DNA of 64,000 bases, from the NCBI GenBank assembly GCA_011037195.1, contig JAAEAF010002581.1, positions 1 to 64,000 of the forward strand, written 5' to 3'. Shown piece by piece: positions 33,338 through 44,504 of the stretch. Below the pieces are notes generated by a model. That model was given only the letters and a program-made list of their open reading frames with translations. It did no database searches and had not been told where the DNA came from. Numbering within the stretch: the first letter of the stretch is position 1; the number at the start of each line of letters is the position of its first letter. This stretch comes from Triatoma infestans (lineage: Eukaryota; Arthropoda; Insecta; Hemiptera; Reduviidae). A program made the translations under genes and the position numbers.

Positions 33338-34327
33338 TGGTGTGAAACACTCACACAACTTTCTCTTACTCCAGTTCTCAAAATTATAATGACAAATTTT
33401 ATAATTTGTGTACCAAATTTAATGAAATTTGTCGAAAATTGAAAAAACTATTCAGTAAAAGCGCACGTCCGGTTTACTGATTTTCTTCACTCCCGGAATT
33501 TTGGCTAACTGTTTATTTCTAATTAATTTCATTTGGATGATAGAGTTGTATAATCAACTATGATAGCACTTTAAAGGCAGCTGTAACCCCTCCCCTCCCT
33601 TAAAAATGTCCTTTAATGAATTTTCCCAGAGAAATTTTTTCAATAAAAGTTGTAGATCTTTGCATGTTTACTTTATATATGACGTTTGAAGAAAATCGTC
33701 TGAGCCACTTTTGAGAAAATCGCGAAAAAGTGAAAAAATCATATTTAGTAAAATGTTAAAACAAAAGCACTTCCTGTTTTCCGATTTTTCTCAAACTCGG
33801 AATTTTCAACAACATATTTAATTCGAATTAACATTATTTAAATGACCGAATTGTGTAATAACCTGAAATAGCACTTTAGAGGGTAACCTAACCCCACCCC
33901 TCCCCCGGAAGTGCCCTTAAATCAATTTTTCCAGATAAATATTTCAAATAAAAGTTGTAGCTCCTTGTATATGTAGTTGATGTACCAAATTTAAAGAAAA
34001 TCCTGCAGCCATTTTTGAGAAAAACGCAAAAAAGTAAAAAAGTCAACTAGTAAAGTGGTACTTCCGGTTGAGGAATTTTGACAGATAACGCACAGTCAGA
34101 TCGCATGGTGATACCTAAACGGAATATTAAGTTTCAGTTTTCTACGGTTTTTCGTTTTTGAGCTATGCTGTTCACATACACACACACACACACACAGACC
34201 ATTTGCTAACAACCACTTTTTTTGACTCAGGGGACGTCAAAACGGATATTTCCGGTGAAAACTCGATATCGAAAATTTGACACGATTACAACAATACTTC
34301 CTCTTACTAGGAGTAAGAGAAAGTAAA
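33338..34327 (-). repeat. Repeat A copy 5, full length
   Basis: A complete 990 bp unit. Read on the minus strand it begins with the hairpin cttactcc-tagtaagagg, followed by (tg)n (34176-34197 as (ca)n), three sub-repeat starts, two G-rich blocks (C-rich here at 33583 and 33890), and the 3' end with 'ggagtaagagaaagtt' and the gtgtga/tcacac hairpin at 33341-33361. Confidence 0.92.
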
Positions 34328-34375
34328 AAAATCCCTTTCAATCAAATTAATCGATTATATTAAAAAATAAAACTT

Positions 34376-34473
34376 GCAGGAAGGTTAAATTTCATTTTGG
34401 GCATATCTATTTTGTATAATATGTGCAGGAAGGTTAAATTTCATTTTGGGCATATCTATTTTGTATAATATGT
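34376..34473. repeat. 49 bp tandem duplication
   Basis: Two perfect 49 bp units lie head to tail (34376-34424, 34425-34473), each starting gcaggaaggttaaatt and ending tataatatgt. Identity implies a recent event. Confidence 0.92.
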
Positions 34474-34697
34474 ATGTATTTTGTGAGTATATCTATCTTG
34501 TGTATATGTGAATATAAACAGCATTTGTGAACATTGTGCGTATAAATAAATAAAAAATATTCTGTTTAGGTATCCTCCCCCCCTCTAATGGGCTTGGCTC
34601 CACAAACACAGCAAGAAGATGAGGGAAAAAAGATAAATAAGAAGAAAAATGTATTTAAATTGATTTAAAATTGTCTAGATATTAAAACAAAAAAAAA

Positions 34698-35743
34698 TAC
34701 TTTCTCTTACCCCTAGTAAGAGGATGTATTGTAATCGTGTCAAATTTTCGATATCGAGTTTTCACCGGAAATATTTGTTTCGAGGTCCCCTGAGTCCAAA
34801 AAAGTGGTTTTTAGCAAATGGTCTGTGTGTGTGTGTGTGTCTGTGCGTCTGTGTATGTATGTGAACAGCATAGCTCAAAAACGAAAAACCATAGAAAACT
34901 GAAACTTAATATTCCGTTTAGGTATCACCATGGCATCTGACAGTGGGTCACCTGTCAAAATTCCTCAACCGGAAGTACCACTTTACTTAGTGTTTTTTTT
35001 TTACGTTTTTGCAATTTTCTCAAAAATGCCACCAACGATTTTCTTCAAACTTGGTATATCATCTACACATACAAAGAGCTACAACTTTTATTTGAAACAT
35101 TTCTCTGGGCAAATTCATTTAAGGCCACTTATGGGGGAGGGTGAGGTTCGATATTGGGTTTTCATTGGGTATTGGGTTAGGTTTCCATCTACAGTGCAAT
35201 TTCAGTGTATTAGACAATTCTCACAACTAAATAATCAGATTTAACTATGTTGTTGAAATTCCGAGCTTGAAACAATTATGATAACCGAAAGTGCGTTTAC
35301 TTTACCACTTCACTTAATGATTTTGTTTCTCTTTGTTGCATTATTCTCACAACTGGCTCCGACGATTTCCTTCACGCTACCAATATAAACTCGCTATGCA
35401 AACATCTGCAACTTTTATTTAAACCATTTCTCTGGCAACATTCTTCAAATGACGCTTTTAGGGGAGGCCTGGGCTTATGTTTTCCTCTAAAGTGCTCTCA
35501 CAGTTGATTGATTATACCATTCTAGCATCCAGCCATAATTACATAGCACTACATCGGTGGCTGAACTTCCGAGTTTCAAGACAATCAGTAAACCGGAAGT
35601 GCGCCTTTACTATACAGAGCAGTTTTTCCCGCTTTCGACGGATTTCATTACATTTGGTACACAAACTATAAAATTTGTCACCTCTACTCTTGAGAACTGG
35701 AGTAAGAGAAAGTTGTGTGAGTGTTTCACACCAGATATTTTTT
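34698..35743 (+). repeat. Repeat A copy 6, full length
   Basis: The 5' hairpin lies at 34699-34726, (tg)n at 34822-34860, sub-repeat starts at 34972, 35285 and 35592, and the 3' end at 35700-35743. It sits in inverted orientation to copy 5, 370 bp away. Its second half is more diverged than its first. Confidence 0.9.
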
Positions 35744-36010
35744 TGTACTATGACTGTATTTATTTTGTAATAGAATCAAGACACATTATTATTATTATTA
35801 TTATTACCAATTTATTTTTACAATCAATTAATATTACAATTTATTTTTTCAAAAAACAACTCACTCCAATGATTTCATTAAAATTTATTATTATACTTAA
35901 TATAGGGATGGAAATGGAAAGAATAGCTAATGATTACAATCAGCAAAATATGTATAATTTTTATAAATATTTAAAAAATATTTTAATACTCAGGTTCTTA
36001 TTTTTTTTTT

Positions 36011-36246
36011 TTTTTATTTATTTAAGGCGTCTCAACATCTGTGGTCATTTGCGCCCGGAGCCTTCTCAGTGCACTGCCGGCCTCCGGACAGTGTTCTCCC
36101 GTTACAGACAACACTGTCCATCACCGGACAGTGAGCTGTAGGGGCTCCTAGGAAGAGAAAATCTAAGGGTAGCACGGCTGGATTCGAACCCGTGATCTCC
36201 GCGTTACTAGTCCAGCGCGCTACCACTGAGCTAATCCCTTCCCTCA
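36011..36246 (-). mobile_element. tRNA-derived SINE (family 1), well preserved
   Basis: On the minus strand: ggattagctcagtggtagcg (A box), 'actagtaacgcggagatcac' and gggttcgaatcc (B box) at about 36180-36235. The unrelated body follows with 'cttcctaggagcccc', 'cactgtccggtgatgg', 'ggaggccggcagtgcac' and 'gttgagacgccttaaat', then an A tail (36000-36026). Both Pol III boxes are intact, so this is the best copy for transcription. Confidence 0.93.
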
Positions 36247-36470
36247 GGTTCTTATTGAATGAATAGTTAGTTAATGTGTATTTTGATTTAATAATTCTTC
36301 TAGATATAGTAATTCTTCTGCCTCTTGAATAACGAATGTTAATTTATAATTTGATTTTATTCTATATATTTACATTCTTTTTATGTTTAAATTTGTGAAA
36401 GATGAGCCAACTCCTTTGTTACAGGTTGTAACCTATAAAACAAATAAATTTCTATTTCTACTTAATATAG

Positions 36471-36672
36471 GGAAGGGATAGCTCAGTGGTTGCGCGCTGG
36501 ACTAGCATCGTGGATGTCCCGGGTTCGAATTCAGCAGTGCTGCTCTTAGATTCTCGTTCTTTGAGCCTGTTACAGCTCACTGCCCGGTGATGGGCACTGT
36601 CCGTAGAAGGATCCGGGTGGACACAATAGATCTTTCAGGTCGCAGTGCAATATAACCTATAACACTCCTATT
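36471..36672 (+). mobile_element. tRNA-derived SINE (family 1), variant 3' part
   Basis: The head 'gggatagctcagtggttgcgcgctggac' and B box 'gggttcgaattc' (36521) are good and the middle 'cactgcccggtgatggg' is shared. After 36600 the sequence departs from the family ('ggatccgggtggacacaatag'), so the tail is exchanged or deleted. Confidence 0.8.
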
Positions 36673-37009
36673 TATAAATGTACATACCGAGGTTTAGTTG
36701 AGAGTTTCTTTACAGGCTTTTGAGCTTAGCGCAAAAGTGAGGATTATAATAATTTATAATAATTATTTATAATAAGTTGAAGATTAAAAGAAATCTTGAC
36801 AATAAAAATAAAATGAATATGAACAGTGTATGTTGCTGGAAATTCTGTTTTTCACGGTTCTTTAGTGCATGACATTTTCAAATAAAAAAAAAATCATTTG
36901 ACAGAGTCAAATTTAAAATTTTTCTTTCTATTATTGCAATCATAAGAAGTATTGAGATATTGTCAACATTTTGAAATTAATTCACAAAATTCCCCTGAAT
37001 ATGATACAA
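36673..37009. other. Unassigned stretch
   Basis: AT-rich, with nothing recognisable. Confidence 0.5.
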
Positions 37010-37264
37010 AAGTTTTCGGTCACAATACATTAATAAAAAAGTGCGATTTACTGAATAGTTTTCCTTCTTTATTTCGCAATTTTTTCTAGAACGACTTCAG
37101 AGATTTTCTTTAAACTTCGTATGTTAATTATTTACATAAACCATCCTATTCTTTAATTTGAATCATATTTCCTAGAAATTTGACTGTAGGGTATTCAATA
37201 GCCCTACACCATGTTTCTATTGTAATTATTATCTATAGATAGATAATATTGAGGTATAATACTA

Positions 37265-37903
37265 CGGGTGGTCCATATGTCTTGTTACCCCTTACTTTTT
37301 TATCTTTGGTGATAAATTCATTGTTTCTTTTGTAGAGATGGCTGACACGAGCTCCTACAGTGTGGAAGAGCACCTTGTTGTTAGTGTTTGGGCTTATGAA
37401 CGTGCGTATACTGGCAAGAGCATGGAGGAAGTGCGACTAGATTTCACGAGACGATTCCAGAAAAATGCACCTCCCAAAATGACAATACTGCGTTGGGAGA
37501 AGAAACTGTTTTTGTTGGGATCTATTAATGACAAACCGAGACCTAGACCACCATCCAAACGACAGGACACATTTGCAGGAGTGGAGGCCTCTGTGCTTCG
37601 GTCACCACAAAAGTCTCTGCGCAAACGGTCTTCTGAGCTAGGAATCCCGAAAACAACAATGTTACGACACATGAAGAAGGATCTGGGATTGAAAGCCTTT
37701 AAACCAACAACGCTGTGTAAAATATCACATAGGTCATGGCGCCGCATCATTTTGTGCCACGAAAATAATGGTGGTCATACTGACCTTCTGGATGCGTAAA
37801 CATAGTTGAAACCATAGTACCACATTATTTATATGATTTGTATTGCATTATATTATAAAATAATAAAAAAAGTGGGGGGTAACAAGACATACGGACCACC
37901 CTG
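37265..37903 (+). mobile_element. Short mariner-like TIR element encoding only a DNA-binding domain
   Basis: The ends are imperfect inverted repeats of about 35 bp containing GGGTGGTCC and TATGTCTTGTTACCCC, flanked by TA on both sides (37263-37264 and 37904-37905). The element is 639 bp and holds one open frame of 153 codons. It is probably a deletion derivative of a larger mariner-like transposon of the same group as the relic at 31126. Confidence 0.9.
37338..37799 (+). CDS. DUF4817-type helix-turn-helix protein (transposase N-terminus only)
   Basis: A 153-residue intact frame starts at the first ATG inside the TIR element. Residues about 9-55 (EEHLVVSVWAYERAYTGKS and RRFQKNAPPK..ILRW) match the N-terminal helix-turn-helix domain common to insect mariner-like transposases. 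Residues about 85-122 (RSPQKSLRKRSSELGIPKTT and LRHMKKDLG) form a second helix-turn-helix-like part. The DDE catalytic domain is absent: the frame ends shortly after, with HTDLLDA and a stop. If translated it could bind the transposon ends without cutting; that is inference. No promoter was identified. The frame has no stop despite its apparent age, which may or may not reflect constraint. Confidence 0.8.
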   Translation: MADTSSYSVEEHLVVSVWAYERAYTGKSMEEVRLDFTRRFQKNAPPKMTILRWEKKLFLLGSINDKPRPRPPSKRQDTFAGVEASVLRSPQKSLRKRSSELGIPKTTMLRHMKKDLGLKAFKPTTLCKISHRSWRRIILCHENNGGHTDLLDA

Positions 37904-38150
37904 TATATAAATCATGTTAAAATTTCGAGTTTAAAGAAAATCGGTTAGAAAATGCAATTTTACAGAATGGTTTTCCAAAATTTCTCTTGGAATATGTATA
38001 CTGCACATATGTAAACCTATCATGTTTATTTGAAACATTTTGACATAATTAATTTGGATAGTACTTGGGTGGGTTTCTGACGTTAGCCTAACTTTAAACT
38101 AACTTTTAGTTTTGTTGTAATTGAAGAAGCGGTGATTTTAATCTGCAGTG

Positions 38151-39827
38151 AAAACTTATTTGGGTAACTCCTTTGTTCTAAATATCATCAGGTTTATATA
38201 TGGTTTCCCGTCATTATATTCAAGATAGAAGGTAACTTAATTATTTAGAAATATAAAGTTTTGAAAAAAAGGTTTGCAGTTAAGAATGTACAGTGTGAGA
38301 AAATTAAAACATCTTTTAAGCATCTTCGGAATAAGACCAGTATTTAAAGTCTTTGGGAAACCATGTTGTTTGAAAGCTTAATGCTCTGACATTGAATAAC
38401 CTTATTTTGCATTATAAGGTTTCCAAAATTAATTGTTTGCGGTCAAAATTCAGTAAATGGGATGCAGATTTCCTGAAACTCTATTGAAAATAAACTTTCA
38501 GAAAGCTGTAAGAAAATGCTGTCGTTGATTCACAAGGAGTGCTGAGCTATCTTCTGTTGAACCTAGCTTTACTGTTGACGGCTCCTACGGCCATATTCTA
38601 TGAGCGTTTAAATTTACAAGAATTCATTGATTAAGAAACGTAAGATGAGAAGTGGACCTGCCTACAAATAGAGTTGTCGATTATATAGGACATCTAATGT
38701 ATAATTATTGTGTAATATTGTTTCGCAATACATTAGAATGACAGTATCTACTATTGAAGAGGTCAAACTGTATATATATTTATGTTTAGCAGCAATTACT
38801 TTATTATTTTATAAGGTAATGTGGTTTAATTATGCCCGCACTGACATTATTGTATGGATTATTTTTATGGCAATATACAAGCAAAGTAGAAATTTCTTAC
38901 AAAAGAATCCAAGAGCGATTCTTATGTATTTAAATTCTATTACTTCTGTAGATTTCACTTTTATGATTTTATATACAGCTTGAATGCTTGGAAAGAATTT
39001 GTCAAACATCGTCCCATTTTTTTTACTGGCACTTCAACCCTAAATTTCGTCAATTGTGGATGGCCAATATGGATCGAGCTTATGAGTCACACATCTTCCC
39101 ATTGCGGCAACGTAACGATTTCTTCATATCAGATATTTACAGCTTATCTCAGTAGTCGGTAAACTTTTTTCTTGTACTCTTAGGTGGAGAATGTAAATTG
39201 CGCATCCTTTTTTTGATAATACAAATAGAGAAAGTGGTCTAAGGATCTTAGGATCTTGACGTCTCTAGGATTATCCCAACCTAATAGCAAGGTACACTGA
39301 CACTCCATACTCCACACATGGAATTTGCAGAGGTAGTTGTCGTAAGCAAGTACTTGGGTTTAGCGTAACTTACATATCACATTTACACATTATCGCTTCA
39401 GTGGACAACATTATGTAGTAAGAGTGACATGCAAGAGAGCCACCACAGATCATTTTAGGTCACAGTCAATTTAACACTATAGTCACTCACCCCTTATACA
39501 CATCAAACGTTTAGCACCTAGAAACACGCCATCCAAATCAACTCACACAAGGCTGCAAATATAGTTGAAATTGCATCTTTCTGATTTAGCGTATAACTCA
39601 TTGGCACATTTTCAACAACGCTCGATACATAAATAATTCAAACACAAGACTTGGAGAAGCCACAGTAGATCCTATCTCCTTAGGTCACTGTTCGTTAGCA
39701 TTTTATTACTTCCTTATGCTTTTTTACAATCAGTAATGGATGTGTTAGGTGGAGAGAATTTAGGTCTGGTTGATGATATAAGAAGAAGACTTGGTTAACT
39801 AATATATTAATTATGTGATACAGACTG
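38151..39827. other. Unassigned AT-rich stretch
   Basis: Open frames at 38708-38983 and 38980-39162 are hydrophobic and low in information; neither is recognisable. No repeat from the window recurs here. Confidence 0.45.
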
Positions 39828-39890
39828 CCTGGACTTTATAATCGAGAAATGTTTAAGGTAGAGTGGTATGAAAATGACACGTGGCGATAA
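39828..39890 (+). pseudogene. Short Ty3/Gypsy RT scrap
   Basis: About 60 bp nearly identical to 10010-10070 (opposite strand), coding CLDF, IEKC and EWYENDT in the same register. It ends at tgacacgt, the same point at which the copy at 10 kb meets its LTR-like arm. Confidence 0.75.
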
Positions 39891-39894
39891 GACA

Positions 39895-40350
39895 CGGCTT
39901 ACGGAAATCCGCAAACGGAAGTGCAACTTGATTTCATTTTTTTGTTGTATTTTTATGAGAATTTCTCGGAAAATATTCCAAAAGTTTGTAAACTTCGTTA
40001 CAGTAACCATTCGTAGAAAATGGCTCCATTGGAATTTTCTTTAATTTTGGAATGGCAATACATTTATATAAACCTATCAGTTTTATTTGAAACATTTTTT
40101 GGGGAAAAAGTTATTTTAGAGGAAGATGGACATTTTAGATTTCAAATGTTGCTGGGATTTGTTCAGTCTTATTTGGCGCTGTCTTCTGGACTATATTGTA
40201 CTACCTGCATTTGGAGATGCATATGCCCTATGTCTATATTTATGTTAGGACATCTGAGTGAAAGCTTCAGGTTAAAACAATATCTGTCAATTTTATAATT
40301 ATTGTATTAAATGCATTTAAAAAGGAGTTGTGTGAGTGAAATCAGGGTTG
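39895..40350 (+). repeat. Diverged repeat A, 3' part
   Basis: It contains 'aaacggaagtgcaactt', 'tcagttttatttgaaacatttttt' (40077) and a worn 3' end 'ggagttgtgtgagtgaaatcagg' (40325). Confidence 0.55.
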
Positions 40351-41037
40351 TTTTTTTCAAAATGTGTTTGATAAATATGAATAATAACCATATGTTTTCT
40401 ACTTCAGTTTGAGATTTTTCAACTTGGAATTGTTACAACCCCTTCAAGACACTCCTCAGAACAACAATAAATGTGCATAAATGGGCACCTCACTCTGCCA
40501 ATCGCAGACAAAAGTTGATATTATTTGTGTGAACAATCCAAAGAAAATATTTATTACAAGTGTTTTTCTCCAGCGTATTAACTATTCAAATTTCCATAGC
40601 TTTGAATAAGTTTACATAATCTCTTTTATATGCTCTTTCGCTGGTTTCAAGGCTATATTTATAAATTCGATGGTTTGTTTATGCAGATTGTTGGAAAAAA
40701 AAATAAATTATTAAGAATTTGTAGCCAGTTGAAACATTTCGTTTACGGATTTGGATAAAATAAATAATTTTTATTAGTATGTATAAAAAAACTTCTTTTG
40801 CGTCTCAGGGCGTTTTCCTCCTCTCATGGGCTGTTTAGGTTGGTAATTGATTAAAGTAGTATACAAATCTATGATTATTTTCCAGCTTCATTTTCATTGG
40901 AAAGAGTATAAATATATTGGAATCAAGCCAAAAGTCCTGCGCAAATAGACAAAGAATATTAAACATTACAGTTATTTTTTTTGGTGGGGAAAAAGCAATT
41001 AAAATTTTTATATTCACCACAAGTGTGAACAACCATT
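40351..41037. other. Unassigned stretch
   Basis: AT-rich. A 96-codon minus frame at 40835-41125 overlaps the mariner end and is not credible. Confidence 0.5.
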
Positions 41038-41039
41038 TA

Positions 41040-41967
41040 CGAGGTGTGTAAATTAAGTAATGAGACTGATTTTCTAGTGTTCGATCTGGCAACACTGGAG
41101 ACGCGGCGCATGCGTGGTAGGGCAAGTAAACATCTGATACACGTCCAGTACAAATTTGAAAATGCTAGAGTTGTTGCACTGTCCGTGGTGACTTTTTTTG
41201 TGAGCAAGGTTTTTTTCAGTGCGTTTTAAAAATGAGTGACATCAATTACGAGCAACGTTGTGCTATCAGGTTTTGCTTCAGACTTGGGCACAGTGCAACG
41301 GAAACGTTTGAAAAACTGTGCCAAGCCTATGGAGACAATGTATTGTCGAGAGCACAGGTTTTTAGGTGGTTCAAGTCGTTTGCAGAAGGAAGGGAATCAA
41401 TTGAAGACGAGCCTCGCAGCGGAAGGCCTTCATCTTCAAGAACCGACGAAAATGTTGGCAGAATCCGCGATCTCGTGCGTTCAGATCGTCGTTTGACAGT
41501 CCGAATGATCGTCGAAGAGTTGAATTTGACTCACACAACCGTTCATCAAATTTTGACTAATGAATTGGGGATGAGAAAACTTGGTGTTGCATCACGACAA
41601 TGCTCCGTGTCACACCGCGATTTCTATTAATGAGTATCTGGCCAGTAATAACATTCCTATGGCTCCTCAGCCTCCTTATTCACCCGACTTGAGTCCATGT
41701 GACATTTTTTTGTTCCCCAAATTGAAAAATCACCTCAAGGGATGTCATTTTGGAACATTGGAGAATATTCAAACAGCCGTAACCGACCAACTGAAGTCTA
41801 TTCCAGTATCCGAGTTCCAGCACTGCTATGACGAATGGAAGAATCGTCTTCAGCGTTGTGTGGCTTCCCAAGGTAGTTACTTTGAAGGGGACAATGTTGA
41901 ATTGTAATTTTATTTGAATAAAAAAAAGATAAAAAAATCAGTCTCATTACTTAATTTACACACCTCG
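41040..41967 (+). mobile_element. Mariner deletion derivative 2
   Basis: The ends CGAGGTGTGTAAATTAAGTA (41040) and its inverse (to 41967) are perfect over more than 20 bp. The left flank is TA and the right flank is AA, so the duplication is lost or mutated. At 928 bp it is internally deleted at a different place from derivative 1. Confidence 0.93.
41232..41907 (+). pseudogene. Mariner transposase remnant lacking the first catalytic aspartate
   Basis: From ATG at 41232 the frame is intact for ~117 residues: paired helix-turn-helix with [13 protein letters not shown] text, the [12 protein letters not shown] linker, and [14 protein letters not shown]. The deletion joins this out of frame to 41581-41907, which reads [10 protein letters not shown] (second catalytic Asp) and YSPDLSPCD (third) and runs to the normal end. 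The DETW region is missing. The N-terminal frame could still make a DNA-binding fragment of about 132 residues. Confidence 0.9.
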
Positions 41968-42454
41968 AATATTGCTGTGTTTGTGCTCATTTTTATTCTA
42001 GCATATTTAATTAATTAGTACAATAAATTCAAAAATATTACATAAATGATTTCTGTCCATTTGCCTATTTTATCAGTTATTTACTATGCATTATGACACA
42101 TTTAAATTATATTTAAGTTTACAAACTTTTTAATACAATAGTGTGATCTTCTAAATGGAGTTTATTGTTTTGTTTTCAATATTTTCAGGGACATCGTATT
42201 TTACAAACTATAAAACTTGTGTTTTTTAATTCTTTAAAAGGGAAATTTCTAAATAAACATGCAAAACAGTGTGCTTTGATTAACTATGTGTACTGTAGGT
42301 ATTTGTTTAGTTTGATTTATTTCAGTAATTACATGCAAATTTGTTTTTGCTATGCATAATAAAAATTTAAAATATGATTTTATTACTGGGAAGTATTATT
42401 ATATCTGCAGTTTTAAAAACATATACAATATGCCAGTTGTCCCTCTTCTTCTAC
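41968..42454. other. Unassigned stretch
   Basis: AT-rich, with nothing recognisable. Confidence 0.5.
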
Positions 42455-42660
42455 TTTTTCTTCAGTAATACAGTCCATGGAGGAGGAGCTTGGCCGCCTC
42501 AGTATGTTTTTGCCATTCCTCTCCCTCCTGGACCATTCTTCTCCATCTTCTCACGCCCAAATGTCTTAAATCTTGCACAACGTTATCGAACCATTTCATC
42601 TGGGGCCTCTCTCTCCTAACAGTCCCTCCTGGATGACCAAGCAAGAGTTTTTTGACTATT
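42455..42660 (-). pseudogene. RTE-like ORF C-terminus
   Basis: The minus-strand frame 42462-42644 reads GHPGGTVRRERPQMKWFDNV, VQDLRHLGVRRWRR and EEWQKHTEAAKLL. This corresponds to the tail of the RTE ORF at 28076-28306. Only the last ~60 codons remain, as expected for severe 5' truncation. Confidence 0.8.
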
Positions 42661-43654
42661 TATTCGCTCCAAATGACCCCCTTTAATACATCCTTTTTTG
42701 TTAAGACCATTTAAGTCCTGATCAACATTTGACTTCCCTGTAGGTCCGCGTATTTTAAATGCAAGGCAGCGTGCTTAATTGGGATGCCTTCTTGACGATC
42801 AATCTTTTCCAAGTCCATATCCAGTCACTTTGTTTTGTTCTGAGTTCCAACGAAATCAATCACCACTTTACTTTGGAATGATGCATTCATCCTAGGATCA
42901 AAGTCCACAGCTTATTTGATGTAAACCTAATGAAATTAACATCAAATTCCGCAAACATATTGAAACGTAGTGAAATTTCTTCAATACATTAGAAGATTAA
43001 ACAATCACGTTTTTTATTTTTTTTATTTTTAGTTTTTTTTATACTGTGTTGCTTGACTTTAGCTCTCCGCTGTTTAATCTCTCTTTTTATAATAAATCAT
43101 GGATAATAAACAATGGATATTTTCATGCCTGTGTTTCTTCAGTTTTCATGGAGTAACTATTTAACATTTATTTCTTAAATGTATTAATAGTTTTACATTT
43201 CAAGCTCTCTTTTACATAACTATGTTCTAAATCAAATGATAATACATTACCAATGTAAAAGTTCCGCATCTTATTATTCTTACATGTTTTTTTTTTGTCT
43301 GAAATCTCGTCAGAATCTGGCTAATTCTTTGATAGATTCTATGGATCTTAAAAATACAATAAAAAAAGCTTTCTTTTACACCGCCAGCCCAGAGAAAACA
43401 AAATCAATGAAACACCTAATATGGTAATGTGATAGATACAAAACAAAACAAAAGAAAAACGATATTTATTTTGCGCCCACTTTATGAGTCAGTTCCTGTT
43501 GCAGTTTGACAGTGACACCATCTTAGCCCCCTCGTTTAGTTGTAAAGTTTACATATATATATAAACACCACGCAGATTACATACAATCAATATATATATG
43601 TCTTTTTTGTCCAATATTGGAAAAACATAAGTTCTAAAATCAATTTTGACTTTC
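42661..43654. other. Unassigned stretch
   Basis: No convincing feature. The segment 42690-42920 is slightly less AT-rich and may be more of the truncated RTE, but no frame could be followed. Confidence 0.4.
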
Positions 43655-43822
43655 TTCGACGGTAAGTGAAAGTATTGCGATCGTTTGAAATTTTCGAAAC
43701 CAGAAATACATGGTTTAAGAAACCTTCCTGAGTACATGAAACACTCACATGACTTTTTTTTTTACTCCTTTAATACAGTAATTATAAAATAACAAATTTT
43801 GCTCATTTGTCCTAAGATAAAT
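43655..43822. repeat. Two repeat A ends in inverted arrangement
   Basis: A 5' end in plus orientation ('ggtaagtgaaagtattgcgatcgt', 'ttttcgaaaccagaaat' at 43660-43725) is followed directly by a 3' end in minus orientation ('tgaaacactcacatgactttt', 43737-43760). Confidence 0.6.
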
Positions 43823-44019
43823 ATACAATAGTTGGCGGCGGTGGGGGGGGGGGGATGCCTGCCCCGAAGCAGGTAGAGAATGATTAAATTGTTGAGAGCG
43901 CCAAAAAAATATTGAACAAACACATTTGAATTTTAACACCTTAAATTCGTTAGAACCACATAAAAATAATTTTTTTGTGAAAAATGTTACAAATAAATGT
44001 TTAAAGGAAATCATTATAA

Positions 44020-44305
44020 TTCGCTTTCGAGAAAATCCTCCCCCCCCAAAACCTATGGCGCAACAGCCCATGAAGGGCCAAGGCTTCCAGACGGCGATTT
44101 GTACGGGGGGAGGGGGTGTTGTAAGCACGCTGCAGTTCCCTCGCCTTTTAGTTCTACCTAGGGTGCTATTAACTGTAGCTTCCCACTTTTTCTCACGATG
44201 CTGGGTCAACACTGACTTTGCCCTCACGGGAATCGAATCCTGAATTCTCGCACTAAAGGCGAGGAAAGCGCTAGCTACTAGACCAACGCGTGAGGACCCT
44301 AATAC
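44020..44305 (-). mobile_element. tRNA-derived SINE (family 2)
   Basis: On the minus strand it starts GGGTCCTCACGCGTTGGTC. The A-box-like 'tggtctagtagctagcgc' and a B box 'gattcgattcccg' (44221-44240) follow, then a body unrelated to family 1 ('gctacagttaatagcaccctagg', 'gggaactgcagcgtgc') and 'cccttcatgggctgttgcgcc' before a G run. The tRNA-like head differs clearly from family 1. Confidence 0.75.
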
Positions 44306-44504
44306 GTAAAATCGTTATATGTATACGGTTGACCAATTTCCTGTAAATTTGGAATTCTAGCAATGAATTCAATATATATATATTAGATTAGATGGTAGAA
44401 CCATCCATACATTGTACTGAATTGGTACTTTTTTTTTAGGAAAGCTTAACATTACTGGTCCCCCCCCCAAGAACCCCCTCAAATAAAATGAAGATGTGTA
44501 TCTA

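Larger units (their letters stand above)
37010..38150 (+). repeat. Diverged repeat A, split by a TIR element
   Basis: Hallmarks on both sides of the insert: 'aaagtgcgatttactgaatag' and 'agattttctttaaacttcgtat' (37038-37130) on the left; 'aaatttcgagtttaaagaaaatcgg' and 'catgtttatttgaaacatttt' (37920-38040) on the right. The insert occupies 37265-37903. Confidence 0.6.

Noticed and set aside
35557..36141. Plus-strand frame of 194 codons
   Set aside because: It crosses the end of repeat A, an AT microsatellite and a SINE in antisense; a chance frame.
38708..39162. Two adjacent hydrophobic frames
   Set aside because: AT-rich translation gives hydrophobic residues by composition alone; no splice or polyadenylation context.
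43745..44227. Minus-strand frame of 160 codons
   Set aside because: It runs through a SINE, a G run and a repeat A end; a chance frame.
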